Shown: in pieces, positions 26,661-36,337 of the stretch | Layout of the letters: each line of letters begins with the position of its first letter | How positions within the stretch are numbered: position 1 is the first letter of the stretch | From: Bacillus sp. RAR_GA_16 | GTDB taxonomy: Bacteria > Bacillota > Bacilli > Bacillales > Guptibacillaceae | DNA length: 64,000 nt | Direction: 5' to 3' | Assembly (NCBI RefSeq): GCF_020165985.1 | Contig: NZ_JAIUKZ010000008.1 | Span: 1 to 64,000 of the forward strand | The notes under the pieces: generated by a model | Databases searched by the model: none | Seen by the model: only the letters and a program-made list of their open reading frames with translations | What the model was told of the DNA's origin: nothing | Program-made: the position numbers and the translations under genes

Positions 26661-28165
26661 ATTTAACGTATAAAGAAATGAAAACAGATTGGATGGAGCA
26701 ACTCTTTCTTTCTAGTGGAGAAAGTGGACAAGCTTCTTTTCAAGAACAAATGTCTGACATGATCGAATTGATTAGTCAAACCTTTCAGGAAGCAACCCAT
26801 CCCTACATTGGGAAACAACCAACGGTGGTTCAAGATGAAATTGCTACACTTTTTAAGTTTCCTAATGAAACTCAAAATTTCACCAATATCTTGCAAGAAA
26901 TAGAGGAGCCGATAATCAAAAATAGCCTTCACGTTTCTCATGAAAAAAGCATTGCCCATTTACACTGTCCACCGCTCATACCAGCAATTGCGGCAGAGCT
27001 TATGATTAGTTCTTTTAATCAATCTCTTGATTCATGGGATCAAAGTACCGCTGCCACATATGTAGAAAAGGAAATGATAAAGTGGCTGACACAGCAATTC
27101 GGCTATCCTTCTACTTCTGATGGCACATTTACCACTGGTGGAACCCAATCGAATTATACTGGACTTTTGTTAGCAAGGGATGAATTTTGTCATCGCAAGT
27201 GGGGACGTGATGTTAAGCGTGATGGGTTACCCCCTCATTTTCACAAATTAAGGATTCTTTGCTCTGAGGATGCACACTTCACCGTACAAAAAACAGCTGC
27301 TCAGCTAGGGCTAGGAGAGAGCGCTGTAATAAAGGTAAAAGTTGATGAGAATCACCGGATGTCACCGATGCACTTAAAAAAACAATTGATAGATTTGAAG
27401 GAAAGAGATCTATTACCTTTTGCACTTGTCGGAACGTGCGGCACGACTGATTTTGGGAGTATCGATCCTTTAGTAGAATTAGCCACGATCGCACAGGAGG
27501 AAAAATTATGGTTCCATGTCGATGCGGCGTATGGTGGAGCACTTATACTCTCTGAATCTCACAATTGGAAGCTAGAAGGAATTACAGCAGCGGACTCCAT
27601 TACAGTTGATTTTCATAAGCTTTTCTACCAACCAATTTCATGTGGCGCTTTCCTTGTGAAAAACAGCCAGTCTTTTCGATTTTTGCATCATCACGCTGAT
27701 TACTTAAATCCTATTGAGGATGAAGGCGAAGGAATTCCAAACCTCGTTAACAAATCAATTGTTACGTCCAGAAGATTTGATGCTTTTAAACTTTTCCTCT
27801 CAATGAAAACCGTTGGAATCAGTCTTTTTTCTGAAATGATTGACACTACTTTTAAACTGGCCAAAGAAACAGCAAATTTCTTGTCTCAACTACCTAATAT
27901 TAAAGTTGAAAACAAAAATCCAGAACTCAACACGGTTATTTTTCGATTTGAACCACAGAATCCATCCGGAGATGTGTGCAAGCTTAATCGAAAAATACAG
28001 CAAGAAATGCTATATGAGAGCAAAGCAGCCATTGCTAAAACATCAGTGAATGGCCGAACCTATTTAAAATTCACCATGCTTAATCCCAGAACAAAACTGG
28101 AGCACATTTACGAGATTGCAGAAGAAATTCAAGCGCTAGGATGGAAATGGAGGGACCATACGTGA
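26657..28165 (+). CDS. ddc: L-2,4-diaminobutyrate decarboxylase (RhbB type)
   Basis: The 502-residue PLP enzyme decarboxylates diaminobutyrate to 1,3-diaminopropane, the backbone of schizokinen-type siderophores. Group II decarboxylase motifs are FTTGGTQSNYTGLLLARDE, HVDAAYGGALILSE (PLP Asp) and DFHKLFYQPISCGAFLV with the PLP-binding Lys. It overlaps dat by four bases (ATGA) and the next gene by four (GTGA), so the three are translationally coupled. Confidence 0.94.
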   Translation: MNLTYKEMKTDWMEQLFLSSGESGQASFQEQMSDMIELISQTFQEATHPYIGKQPTVVQDEIATLFKFPNETQNFTNILQEIEEPIIKNSLHVSHEKSIAHLHCPPLIPAIAAELMISSFNQSLDSWDQSTAATYVEKEMIKWLTQQFGYPSTSDGTFTTGGTQSNYTGLLLARDEFCHRKWGRDVKRDGLPPHFHKLRILCSEDAHFTVQKTAAQLGLGESAVIKVKVDENHRMSPMHLKKQLIDLKERDLLPFALVGTCGTTDFGSIDPLVELATIAQEEKLWFHVDAAYGGALILSESHNWKLEGITAADSITVDFHKLFYQPISCGAFLVKNSQSFRFLHHHADYLNPIEDEGEGIPNLVNKSIVTSRRFDAFKLFLSMKTVGISLFSEMIDTTFKLAKETANFLSQLPNIKVENKNPELNTVIFRFEPQNPSGDVCKLNRKIQQEMLYESKAAIAKTSVNGRTYLKFTMLNPRTKLEHIYEIAEEIQALGWKWRDHT

Positions 28166-29931
28166 AGTATGCCAAAGACTATGCCGAACAAGCTACGATG
28201 CAGAGCTTCCTAAATTGTTATTTACGCGAAACGAGCCACTTTACTGAAATAGAAAAACCTGAAGCTATACGAGATTTATCAGCTCAGAAATTCATTTCCT
28301 GTTTACTTGAAAATCAGGGAATAGAATTGATCTTACCAATCTCTTATTGGTCTCTAACTGGACGACATATCTATCAATTCCCATTAGTTTATCGTATTGA
28401 AGATGGCGCATTTAACTCGCTTGATTATCTAACATTAACCACGTTAATTGTAAAAGAACTCCTAATCGATCAGAATCGATTAGATGCAGAAGATGAGTTG
28501 ATCATGAGGATCATATCGAGCTGTCAAAACATGAAATCCTATATTGAAGAAAGGTACAAGGACAAAAACCGCTTATCGGATGAAACATTTGATTACATTG
28601 AAGCAGAACAGTCTCTCTTACTTGGGCATCTGCTACACCCAACACCCAAAAGCAAACAAGGATTATCACTAGAAGAAGATCGGCTGTACTCACCTGAATT
28701 AAATGGTGAATTTCAGCTTCACTATTTTAGTGTAGATCCTTCCATCATCATTGAAGATTCAAGTTTACCACTCTCTGCAAGCGAGCTGATGAGAGAAGAA
28801 TTAAAAATGGATGAATCTGTTAATCAAGAGTGGCTTATACAATTTGAAAAATTGGTTCTTATTCCTGTGCATCCACTTCAAGTCAACATTCTCTTAAAAA
28901 ACAAAAAAGTGGTTCACTATATGGAAAAAGGAAAACTTGATTATCTCGGCCCGGTGGGGAAGAGATATACGGCTACTTCTTCATTTAGAACGCTATACAG
29001 TCATCAATCTAACTATATGCTGAAATTTTCCGTTCCTGTTAAAATAACAAACTCACTTCGAGTCAATCAGCAAAAAGAGCTTGATCGAGGTGTTGAAGTT
29101 TCTAGACTACTGAATACAGCATTAGGAAAAGAACTAAAGAGATGTCACCCAAAGTTCGAAATCATTCGTGACCCCGCTTATTTAAATGTCGCAATTCCAG
29201 ATCTTGAACATGGTTTTGCTGTTGTTATAAGGGAGAATCCTTTCTATAAAAATAGTGAAAACACGAGCTTAGTCGCTGCTCTTTGCCAGGATCATGCGTA
29301 TGGCGAGAAAGCTCGTCTACATGCGATTATCACTTCAATTGCGAGAAGAGAAGGACGTGCAATTGAAAAAGTAAGTTTAGAATGGTTTGATCGTTATTTG
29401 TCTCTCTCTCTTGATCCGATGCTATGGCTTTATCGAAACTATGGCATTGCTCTTGAAGCCCATCAGCAGAATTCCGTTATTAAACTATCGGAAGGTTATC
29501 CCTCAAGCTTCTATTACCGAGACAATCAAGGGTATTACTTCAACGAATCTATGGCTGATAAACTCTCAAAACTTCTTCCAGATTTAAATAAGAAAAGCGA
29601 TACGATTTGTACTGATGAAGTAGCAAATGAACGTTTTCGCTATTATTTCTTTTTCAATCATTTATTCGGATTAATTAATGCGTTTGGAGTAAACGGATTG
29701 ATTAAAGAACAACACCTAATAGACCTTTTAAGAGAACGTCTTATGCGGTATGAGGCGTCATCACCTCTTGTGAAAAGTTTACTAGAAGAGCAAGTTTTGC
29801 CGTGCAAAGCGAATTTACTAACTCGCTTCTTTGACATGGATGAGCTGGCGGGATCACTAGAGACACAATCGGTTTATACAATGGTGACTAATCCAATCGC
29901 TCAGGGGGTAGCAGTAGAAAATGGCTCATAA
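28162..29931 (+). CDS. IucA/IucC-family siderophore synthetase (RhbC type)
   Basis: This is one of two NRPS-independent siderophore synthetases, 589 residues. It joins N-hydroxy-N-acyl-diaminopropane to citrate using ATP. Family marks are LVLIPVHPLQVNILL, ATSSFRTLYS, LKFSVPVKITNSLRV and LEAHQQNSVIKL, followed by the FhuF-like C-terminal region. GTG 28162, with GGAGGG six bases upstream and overlapping the ddc stop, is a better start than ATG 28141. Position corresponds to RhbC. Confidence 0.93.
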   Translation: MKYAKDYAEQATMQSFLNCYLRETSHFTEIEKPEAIRDLSAQKFISCLLENQGIELILPISYWSLTGRHIYQFPLVYRIEDGAFNSLDYLTLTTLIVKELLIDQNRLDAEDELIMRIISSCQNMKSYIEERYKDKNRLSDETFDYIEAEQSLLLGHLLHPTPKSKQGLSLEEDRLYSPELNGEFQLHYFSVDPSIIIEDSSLPLSASELMREELKMDESVNQEWLIQFEKLVLIPVHPLQVNILLKNKKVVHYMEKGKLDYLGPVGKRYTATSSFRTLYSHQSNYMLKFSVPVKITNSLRVNQQKELDRGVEVSRLLNTALGKELKRCHPKFEIIRDPAYLNVAIPDLEHGFAVVIRENPFYKNSENTSLVAALCQDHAYGEKARLHAIITSIARREGRAIEKVSLEWFDRYLSLSLDPMLWLYRNYGIALEAHQQNSVIKLSEGYPSSFYYRDNQGYYFNESMADKLSKLLPDLNKKSDTICTDEVANERFRYYFFFNHLFGLINAFGVNGLIKEQHLIDLLRERLMRYEASSPLVKSLLEEQVLPCKANLLTRFFDMDELAGSLETQSVYTMVTNPIAQGVAVENGS

Positions 29932-30484
29932 GCACGTTGAAGTAGATCAAGAATATAAGTCCATCTCCTTTTCTGAAGTGAGCTTTGAACGCGATGTACA
30001 TAGGATTCATCGGTGGATGAACGAAGTACATGTTTCGCCCTTCTGGCAATTAAATATCCCGATAGAAGCCTATAAACGTCATTTGCAGAAAGCATTAAAA
30101 GACGAGCACCAAACCCTTTATCTCGGTTTTGTAAACAACAAACCGATCAGCTACTGGGAAGCTTACTGGGTAGAAGGAGATATCATGGAAGATATGTATG
30201 AAAATAAACCTTATGATCAAGGTATTCACCTCTTAATTGGAGAAACAAACTTCCTTGGTAAGGGATACGCCCTTCCGCTACTTCGAGAAATGGTGTCCTT
30301 ACAACTAAAGGAAAAGAGGACAAAAAGAGTGATCGCTGAACCAGACATTCGAAATAAGAAAATGATTCATGTGTTTGAAAAATGTGGCTTTCGACCGCAA
30401 AAACCGATTAAGCTTCCGGATAAAACCGGATTATTAATGATTTGTGAACGTGATCAGTTTGAAAGGAAGTGGTGGAATGAGTAA
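29921..30484 (+). CDS. Siderophore N-acetyltransferase (RhbD/IucB type)
   Basis: The 187-residue GNAT protein transfers an acyl group to the hydroxylamine of N-hydroxy-1,3-diaminopropane. It has the IucB/MbtK-like layout: WMNEVHVSPFWQLNIP early, FVNNKPISYWEAYWVEGD in the middle, DQGIHLLIGETNFLGKGYA for acetyl-CoA and AEPDIRNKKMIHVFEKCGF near the end. It overlaps the synthetase by eleven bases and the next gene by eight. Confidence 0.92.
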   Translation: MAHKHVEVDQEYKSISFSEVSFERDVHRIHRWMNEVHVSPFWQLNIPIEAYKRHLQKALKDEHQTLYLGFVNNKPISYWEAYWVEGDIMEDMYENKPYDQGIHLLIGETNFLGKGYALPLLREMVSLQLKEKRTKRVIAEPDIRNKKMIHVFEKCGFRPQKPIKLPDKTGLLMICERDQFERKWWNE

Positions 30485-31799
30485 ACACGTATTTGATGCA
30501 ATTGGGATAGGGATTGGACCATTTAATCTGGGGTTTGCTGCCTTAACAGACGACCTTGATGAGGTGGATGTCCTTCTGTTTGATCGGAAAGAAGAGTTTA
30601 ATTGGCATCCTGGAATGCTGATTGACGGCACCACTTTACAAGTGCCATTTTTTGCTGATCTGGTCAGCATGGCGGACGTAAAAAACAAATTTAGCTTTCT
30701 AAACTACTTACAAATTCATCATCGCATGTATCATTTTTATTTTTTGGAAAAGTTTCATATCCCTCGAAAAGAATACAATCACTACTGTCAGTGGGTAGCG
30801 AAGCAACTAGATTCATGCCGATTTGGTTATGAGGTGGTGGATGTTTCATTACATCAACCAAGAAAAGGAGAATCCGTTTATCTTGTGCAAGTTCAACATG
30901 TAAGAACACTGGAAATTGAAACGTTTCTTACAAAACATCTCGTGATGGGGATAGGTTCAGTACCATCTGTTCCTAAACCATTCAAGTCTATGCTCAGTGA
31001 AACGATTTTTCATTCATCTGATTACATGGAGAAGAAAAAGCGAGCTGTACAAGGGAAATCGATTGCTGTCGTCGGCTCAGGTCAAAGTGCAGCTGAAGTC
31101 TTTTTAGACTTAGCTAAAGAGCAGGACAAGCACCATTATGAACTAAGCTGGTATACAAGATCAAACGGTTTTTTCCCAATGGAATATTCAAAACTTGGTC
31201 TAGAATATTTTTCGCCAGATTACACGGACTTCTTTTACAGACTTACACCAGAAATGAAAGATGGGCTACTGAAAGATCAAGCATTGCTTTATAAAGGTAT
31301 TAGCGCGGAAACAATTTCTGAAATTTATGATGTTTTATATGAGCAATCGATCGGAAATCAACAGCCGGCGCATCTACAAGCAATGAGCCAAATAAACCAT
31401 CTAGAGATGAATGGAGACGTATGCAGCGTGCAAGGAAGTCATACCGTGACAAAAGAATCGTTTGGTTTTGAATCTGAAGTCATCATTCTTGGGACTGGTT
31501 ACACACAGAACATGCCAAGCTTTTTGCCGGAAACCCTATTAATTAAAGACCCAAAAAATCGTCTAGAAATTACAGAAGATTATCGTTTGGGCACGAAACA
31601 TAACAGTGGAAATGAGATTTTTGTACAAAACGGTGAACTTCACACTCATGGGGTCGGGGCACCTGACCTTGGTCTTGGCGCTCATCGAAACGCCGTGATT
31701 ATTAATCAAATCGCTAAGAAAGAAGTGTATCCCGTTCAGTCAAAAAATGTCTTCCAATCTTTTGGAGTGGTCAAAAAACCTGCATTAATAACTAATTAG
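30477..31799 (+). CDS. Diaminopropane N-monooxygenase (RhbE/IucD type)
   Basis: The 440-residue flavoprotein hydroxylates the primary amine of 1,3-diaminopropane with NADPH, FAD and O2. The FAD motif GIGIGPFNLGFAALT is near the N-terminus, DGTTLQVPFFADLVS in the substrate region, the NADPH motif VVGSGQSAAEVFLDL about residue 205, and GTGYTQNMPSFLPE near the end. ATG 30477 follows GGAAGTGGTGG and overlaps the previous stop. It is normal length for the lysine/ornithine N-monooxygenase family. Confidence 0.93.
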   Translation: MSKHVFDAIGIGIGPFNLGFAALTDDLDEVDVLLFDRKEEFNWHPGMLIDGTTLQVPFFADLVSMADVKNKFSFLNYLQIHHRMYHFYFLEKFHIPRKEYNHYCQWVAKQLDSCRFGYEVVDVSLHQPRKGESVYLVQVQHVRTLEIETFLTKHLVMGIGSVPSVPKPFKSMLSETIFHSSDYMEKKKRAVQGKSIAVVGSGQSAAEVFLDLAKEQDKHHYELSWYTRSNGFFPMEYSKLGLEYFSPDYTDFFYRLTPEMKDGLLKDQALLYKGISAETISEIYDVLYEQSIGNQQPAHLQAMSQINHLEMNGDVCSVQGSHTVTKESFGFESEVIILGTGYTQNMPSFLPETLLIKDPKNRLEITEDYRLGTKHNSGNEIFVQNGELHTHGVGAPDLGLGAHRNAVIINQIAKKEVYPVQSKNVFQSFGVVKKPALITN

Positions 31800-31814
31800 A
31801 AAGTGGTGAAACAT

Positions 31815-33617
31815 ATGTATTTTGATAAAGACTTAGATCATATTTTAACGAAAGAAACCTGGAAACTAGTGAATCACAAACTTCTCGGAAAAATGCTTTC
31901 AGAATTTATGTACGAGGACATGATTACACCTGAAATCATTCAAGAACAAGAAAACCATAGCCTTTTTGAACTACGTGTTTCTGTGAAGAAAACCTACCAG
32001 TTCCGTGCAGAAAATCGTCTATTTGATAGCTTCGACGTTGATTGGAAATCGATTCGTCTCTTTTCTGACGGAAAAGAAGAGAATGTAGGAGCGAACGCTT
32101 TTCTTCTTGATATTCAACCGCTGATCGGCATGTCGGCTGAAACGACAGCTCACTTAATAAAAGAAATCAATCAAACCCTTATTGCAGATGCTCATCTGTT
32201 ATCAAAGCGCGTTTCCTCAGATGATTTAGTTGACGAAGACTATGCTAGATTAGAAGGCTATATGACTGGTCACCCTTGGATCACCTATAACAAAGGAAGG
32301 ATTGGATTTGGCTACGATGATTACTTGGACTTTGCCCCTGAACAACAAAATGAAGTAAATCTATCCTGGATCGGGGTTAGTCGTGAAATAGGCTCTTTTC
32401 AATCCGTTAACAATCTAACTATTGATGCGCTCATCATTTCTGAGCTTAGTCACGATGACATTCAACATTTCAATGAGGTTTTACTATCAAAAAAGCTAGA
32501 ACCTACCAACTTCCTCTTCATGCCAGTTCATGCGTGGCAGTGGAAAAATGTTTTGATTCAGAATTTTGCAGAAGAAATTGCGAATCAAACGATTGTACCG
32601 CTTGGGGAATCTAGTGACGCTTACCTTCCTCAGCAATCCATTCGGACGTTTGTTAACCAATCTCATCGAGACAAGCATCATGTAAAGTTGCCAATGAGTA
32701 TTTTAAATACACTCGTCTATCGGGGCTTACCTACGGAACGAACGCTCATTGCGCCGCAAATCACCGAATTAATAAAAGGAATCTATGAAAAAGACTCCTT
32801 CTTAAAAGAGGAATGTAACGTTATTTTACCAGGTGAAATTGCTAGTATTAACGTTAATCATCCTTATTATCAAAGGCTTGAACATGCACCGTATCAATAC
32901 AAAGAAATGCTTGGGGTTATTTTTCGTGAAAGCATCTACACCTACCTTGAAGAAGGAGAACAAGCCATTACATTAGCTGCATTGCTATATGAAGACCATG
33001 ACGGTAAAGCCTATATTCAAAGTATGATTGAAAAATCAGGAATCTCGACGCAAGAATGGATAACGCAATTTCTTGATGTCACGATGAAACCGCTACTGCA
33101 TTATTTGTACCAGTATGGCACGGTCTTCTCGCCGCATGGACAAAACACCATTCTCTTATTAAAAGAGTATAAACCGTGCCGACTAGCTGTAAAAGATTTC
33201 GTTGATGACGTTAATATTAGTGATCAACCATTCGAGGAGTTAAGCAGACTGCCGCACGAGTTAAAAACGGTTCTTCGCAGTGAACCACCAGAAGGACTGA
33301 CGCAGTTTATTTTCACAGGATTGTTTATTTGTCATCTGCGCTATTTAACAAATATTTTAGAGCATAACGAGATGATGCGTGAAGATGTGTTTTGGAAGAT
33401 TCTCGCGGAAACGATTCATGCCTATCAAGCTAGGTTTCCTCACTTAGAAGAGCGGTTTAAGCTGTTTGATTTCTTCCAACCATCATTTACGAAGCTATGT
33501 CTCAATCGAAATCGCATGGTCCAAGAAGGTTATTCGTCTGGAGATGATCGGCCCCACGCATCAGAATTCGGTAATGTAAACAATGCACTTTCTTATTATA
33601 AAGAAGTAACAAAATAG
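31815..33617 (+). CDS. IucA/IucC-family siderophore synthetase (RhbF type)
   Basis: The second synthetase has 600 residues and completes the citrate diamide. Marks are EGYMTGHPWITYNKGRIG early, FLFMPVHAWQWKNVL, SIRTFVNQSHRDKHHVKLP and FSPHGQNTILLLKEYK in the C-terminal half. The start is taken as ATG 31815, with GGTGA seven bases before, and not the GTG codons at 31803/31806. This is the RhbF position. A hairpin follows at 33625. Confidence 0.92.
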   Translation: MYFDKDLDHILTKETWKLVNHKLLGKMLSEFMYEDMITPEIIQEQENHSLFELRVSVKKTYQFRAENRLFDSFDVDWKSIRLFSDGKEENVGANAFLLDIQPLIGMSAETTAHLIKEINQTLIADAHLLSKRVSSDDLVDEDYARLEGYMTGHPWITYNKGRIGFGYDDYLDFAPEQQNEVNLSWIGVSREIGSFQSVNNLTIDALIISELSHDDIQHFNEVLLSKKLEPTNFLFMPVHAWQWKNVLIQNFAEEIANQTIVPLGESSDAYLPQQSIRTFVNQSHRDKHHVKLPMSILNTLVYRGLPTERTLIAPQITELIKGIYEKDSFLKEECNVILPGEIASINVNHPYYQRLEHAPYQYKEMLGVIFRESIYTYLEEGEQAITLAALLYEDHDGKAYIQSMIEKSGISTQEWITQFLDVTMKPLLHYLYQYGTVFSPHGQNTILLLKEYKPCRLAVKDFVDDVNISDQPFEELSRLPHELKTVLRSEPPEGLTQFIFTGLFICHLRYLTNILEHNEMMREDVFWKILAETIHAYQARFPHLEERFKLFDFFQPSFTKLCLNRNRMVQEGYSSGDDRPHASEFGNVNNALSYYKEVTK

Positions 33618-33624
33618 CAGAGTG

Positions 33625-33648
33625 ACGGGGTTAACCCCCGTCCTTTTA
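33625..33648 (+). terminator. Weak terminator/attenuator hairpin after the second synthetase
   Basis: GACGGGG (33625-33631) pairs with CCCCGTC (33637-33643) around TTAAC, followed by CTTTT. It could reduce transcription into the extra acetyltransferase gene. Confidence 0.55.
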
Positions 33649-33662
33649 AGGAGATAAGTAGA

Positions 33663-34307
33663 ATGGCTTTCGAATGCTCGATCACCGAAGAATCCGGTCG
33701 AACCATTTCTTTTCGACCAGTGAATGAAGACGATGTTCCTATTTTACATAAATGGATGCATCAGAAACACATTTATCCATTTTGGAAGTTAAATTTGCCA
33801 CTTGAGGAAATTAAAGTCTGGGTTAAAAACTCGATTTCGTCACGACATAAGCGCGTTTTTATGGGCTATCTAAATAAAGAACCTGTTTGTTACGTAATTG
33901 GATACGATGTGAGACAAGACCCAATAAGACATTTTTATTCGATTGAACCAAGAGATATGGGAATGCATTTGCTTATAGGACCTAGACGACTATTAAACAA
34001 GGAAGATGGTGAAACAATTATAAGAGCCATGACATTGTTTTTGTTTGAAAAGTTTGGTGCAAATAGAATAATTGGAGAGCCAGATGGTCGAAATAGGATC
34101 GTCATACCAATCCTTAAAAAACTAGGTGCAAATGTGGTAAAAGACATTCAAATCAATGAAAAAAGAGCAAAACTCGTGATTGCGAATCGGAATGATTTTC
34201 ATCAAAACATAAGTGACTCCAACATCACTTCTTCCTTTCATCTATTAAATTCCCCTGATCATGAGTGGGAAGTCTTTAATGAGGCGGTCAAACATGGAGC
34301 ATCGTAA
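33663..34307 (+). CDS. Extra IucB-like GNAT acyltransferase of the siderophore operon
   Basis: This is a 214-residue member of the same GNAT subfamily as the enzyme at 29921: WMHQKHIYPFWKLNLPLEE, YLNKEPVCYVIGYD, DMGMHLLIGPRRLLN and GEPDGRNRIVIPILKKLGA. A second acyltransferase suggests that a different acyl group may be placed on one arm, as in rhizobactin 1021, where a fatty acyl group is attached. AAGGAG precedes ATG 33663. It overlaps the hydrolase by 14 bases. Confidence 0.85.
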   Translation: MAFECSITEESGRTISFRPVNEDDVPILHKWMHQKHIYPFWKLNLPLEEIKVWVKNSISSRHKRVFMGYLNKEPVCYVIGYDVRQDPIRHFYSIEPRDMGMHLLIGPRRLLNKEDGETIIRAMTLFLFEKFGANRIIGEPDGRNRIVIPILKKLGANVVKDIQINEKRAKLVIANRNDFHQNISDSNITSSFHLLNSPDHEWEVFNEAVKHGAS

Positions 34308-35274
34308 ACTTGATTTACAATCAGAAAAGCTACTAAAGCGAATCGCTACAAGAATGAAGGAATTGCAACATCCTCCTCTTGAATCTCTTACGCCAGAAAT
34401 GTCACGTTACTTCTATAACGAAGCTCGCGCATACTTTACACCTCTATCTTCAAATCAAATATGCTCAGTTGAAAGAAGAATCGGCAGTTATCACATTCCT
34501 ATTCGTATTTATCAACCAGAAGGTTTTCATCATCTTCCTGTATTTATCTACATGCATGGTGGCGGATGGGTTTTTGGATCACTTGATAGCTGTGAATCAT
34601 TTTGTCAATACATAGCTGAGAAATGCAAATGTATCGTGGTTTCTGTAGGGTATCGACTTGCGCCTGAACACAAATATCCTGCCGCCTTAATGGATACAAT
34701 TGATGCCGTGCTCTGGACAGTTGAACAGATTTCATCCTATGGAGGAGACATCAACAGACTGTCCATCGGCGGTGAATCTTCAGGTGCGAATTTGGCAGCG
34801 GCTGCATGTATTGCCCTTCATCAAAAAATAGCGATTCATCATCAATTTTTAATTAATCCAGTCACAAATTATGCATTTGATTCTCCTTCTTATCTTGAAG
34901 ATTACCAATTTAACTTAACAGCTGAGAAGATGAAATGGTTTTGGCACCATTATCTTAGAACCTCTAATGATGGGAAAAACCCTTTTGCTTCTCCTTTACA
35001 AGTAGAAGATCAGATAGCTGAAAATCTTCCTCAAGCTTTAATCGTTACTGTTGAATATGATCCTTTAAGAAGTGAGGGAGAAGCTTATGCGAATAAACTA
35101 AAAAGAAATGGTGTAAACGTTACTCACCTTCATTACGAAAAACTTGTTCATAGTTTTATCAATATGATTGGAGAAGTTGACGTGGCTAAATTAGTTGTTG
35201 ATGAGATGCTTTTTCATATGAAAGAATTTTTTTACGGTAAGGAAGCAACAATTCCATATATGAAACCGGTTTAA
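34294..35274 (+). CDS. HSL-family alpha/beta hydrolase at the end of the siderophore operon
   Basis: The 326-residue esterase-like protein has the HSL oxyanion motif HGGGWVFGSL, the nucleophile elbow GGESSGANLAAAA, the Asp in EYDPLRSEGEAY and the His in LVHSFINM. ATG 34294, with GAGG nine bases before, is preferred to ATG 34261. It overlaps the preceding gene and so belongs to the operon. It may hydrolyse or tailor the siderophore or release iron from it. That role is inferred from position only. Confidence 0.87.
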   Translation: MEHRKLDLQSEKLLKRIATRMKELQHPPLESLTPEMSRYFYNEARAYFTPLSSNQICSVERRIGSYHIPIRIYQPEGFHHLPVFIYMHGGGWVFGSLDSCESFCQYIAEKCKCIVVSVGYRLAPEHKYPAALMDTIDAVLWTVEQISSYGGDINRLSIGGESSGANLAAAACIALHQKIAIHHQFLINPVTNYAFDSPSYLEDYQFNLTAEKMKWFWHHYLRTSNDGKNPFASPLQVEDQIAENLPQALIVTVEYDPLRSEGEAYANKLKRNGVNVTHLHYEKLVHSFINMIGEVDVAKLVVDEMLFHMKEFFYGKEATIPYMKPV

Positions 35275-35332
35275 TCCGTTAACTATAGGGAAACTACCAT
35301 GTAATGACAACTTTTGTTAATGGAGGGAAATG

Positions 35333-36286
35333 ATGAAGTATCGACAGTTAGGAAAAACCGACTTAAAAGTAAGTGAAGTTAGTTTTGGGACATGGGCCAT
35401 CGGCGGAGCGTGGGGGAAAACAAATGACTCCCAAGCTCTCGAATCACTTCAATACGCCATCGATGCAGGCGTTAATTTCTTTGATACGGCCGATGTATAC
35501 GGTGATGGTCATAATGAAAAACTTCTTGCGAAAGCAACAAAAGGACAGAAAGATAAGATTCATATTGCAACGAAATTTTGTCGTGCAGGAGATATTCACG
35601 ATCCGGCTACTTACTCTGAAGAAAGTGTACGTTCCTATTGTGAGGCGAGCTTAAAACGATTAGAAAGAGATCAGATCGATTTGTTTCAAATTCACTGTCC
35701 GCCAAAGGAAATAATAAAAGATGGAGCTGTATTTCAAGTATTAGATAAGTTAAAAGCTGAAGGGAAGATTCGTTATTACGGTGTAAGTGTTGAAACTGTA
35801 GAAGAAGGATTATTATGTCTTGAGTATTCGGGCGTAAGCACATTGCAAGTGATATTTAACCTTTTTAGACAAAAACCTTTAGACGAGCTTTTTCCGAAAG
35901 CGCATGAACAAGGGGTTGGAATTCTTACTCGGGTACCGCTTGCAAGTGGGTTATTAACTGGGAAGTTTAAGAAAAACTCGACGTTTGAAGAAGACGACCA
36001 CCGTCACTTTAATCGAAATGGAGAAGCCTTTAATGTGGGGGAAACTTTTGGAGGCATTGAATTTGAGAAGGGTGTTGAATTAAGTAATGAAATCGATTGG
36101 ATTGCTCGTGATCGAGAGAGCATGACAACTGCTGCACTCAAATGGATTCTTGAACATAAGGAAGTCTCCTGTGTTATTCCTGGATTTAAAAATATTGACC
36201 AGGTGAAACAAAACCTTAAAGCGGTAGAAGTTCCTGACTTTACAAACGAAGAGATGGAAAAGCTTAAAGGATTCTATCAACAATAA
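35333..36286 (+). CDS. Aldo/keto reductase
   Basis: The 317-residue NADPH enzyme has the AKR catalytic residues in order: Asp and Tyr in FFDTADVYGDGHNE, Lys in HIATKFCRAG and His in QIHCPPKE. C-terminal NADPH binding is seen in CVIPGFKNIDQVKQNL. GGAGGG sits five bases before ATG 35333. It resembles YhdN/YccK-type general oxidoreductases and has no clear partner. The OsmC-family gene starts 51 bases downstream. Confidence 0.92.
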   Translation: MKYRQLGKTDLKVSEVSFGTWAIGGAWGKTNDSQALESLQYAIDAGVNFFDTADVYGDGHNEKLLAKATKGQKDKIHIATKFCRAGDIHDPATYSEESVRSYCEASLKRLERDQIDLFQIHCPPKEIIKDGAVFQVLDKLKAEGKIRYYGVSVETVEEGLLCLEYSGVSTLQVIFNLFRQKPLDELFPKAHEQGVGILTRVPLASGLLTGKFKKNSTFEEDDHRHFNRNGEAFNVGETFGGIEFEKGVELSNEIDWIARDRESMTTAALKWILEHKEVSCVIPGFKNIDQVKQNLKAVEVPDFTNEEMEKLKGFYQQ

Positions 36287-36301
36287 GTTCATGAACTTAT
36301 T
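36282..36301. repeat. 20-bp perfect palindrome at the end of the aldo/keto reductase
   Basis: AATAAGTTCATGAACTTATT reads the same on both strands. It overlaps the reductase stop. It has no T run, so transcription into the OsmC-family gene is possible. Confidence 0.5.
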
Positions 36302-36337
36302 AGAGGTGCTTATTAACTAAGGGAAGGAGTTTTAACG

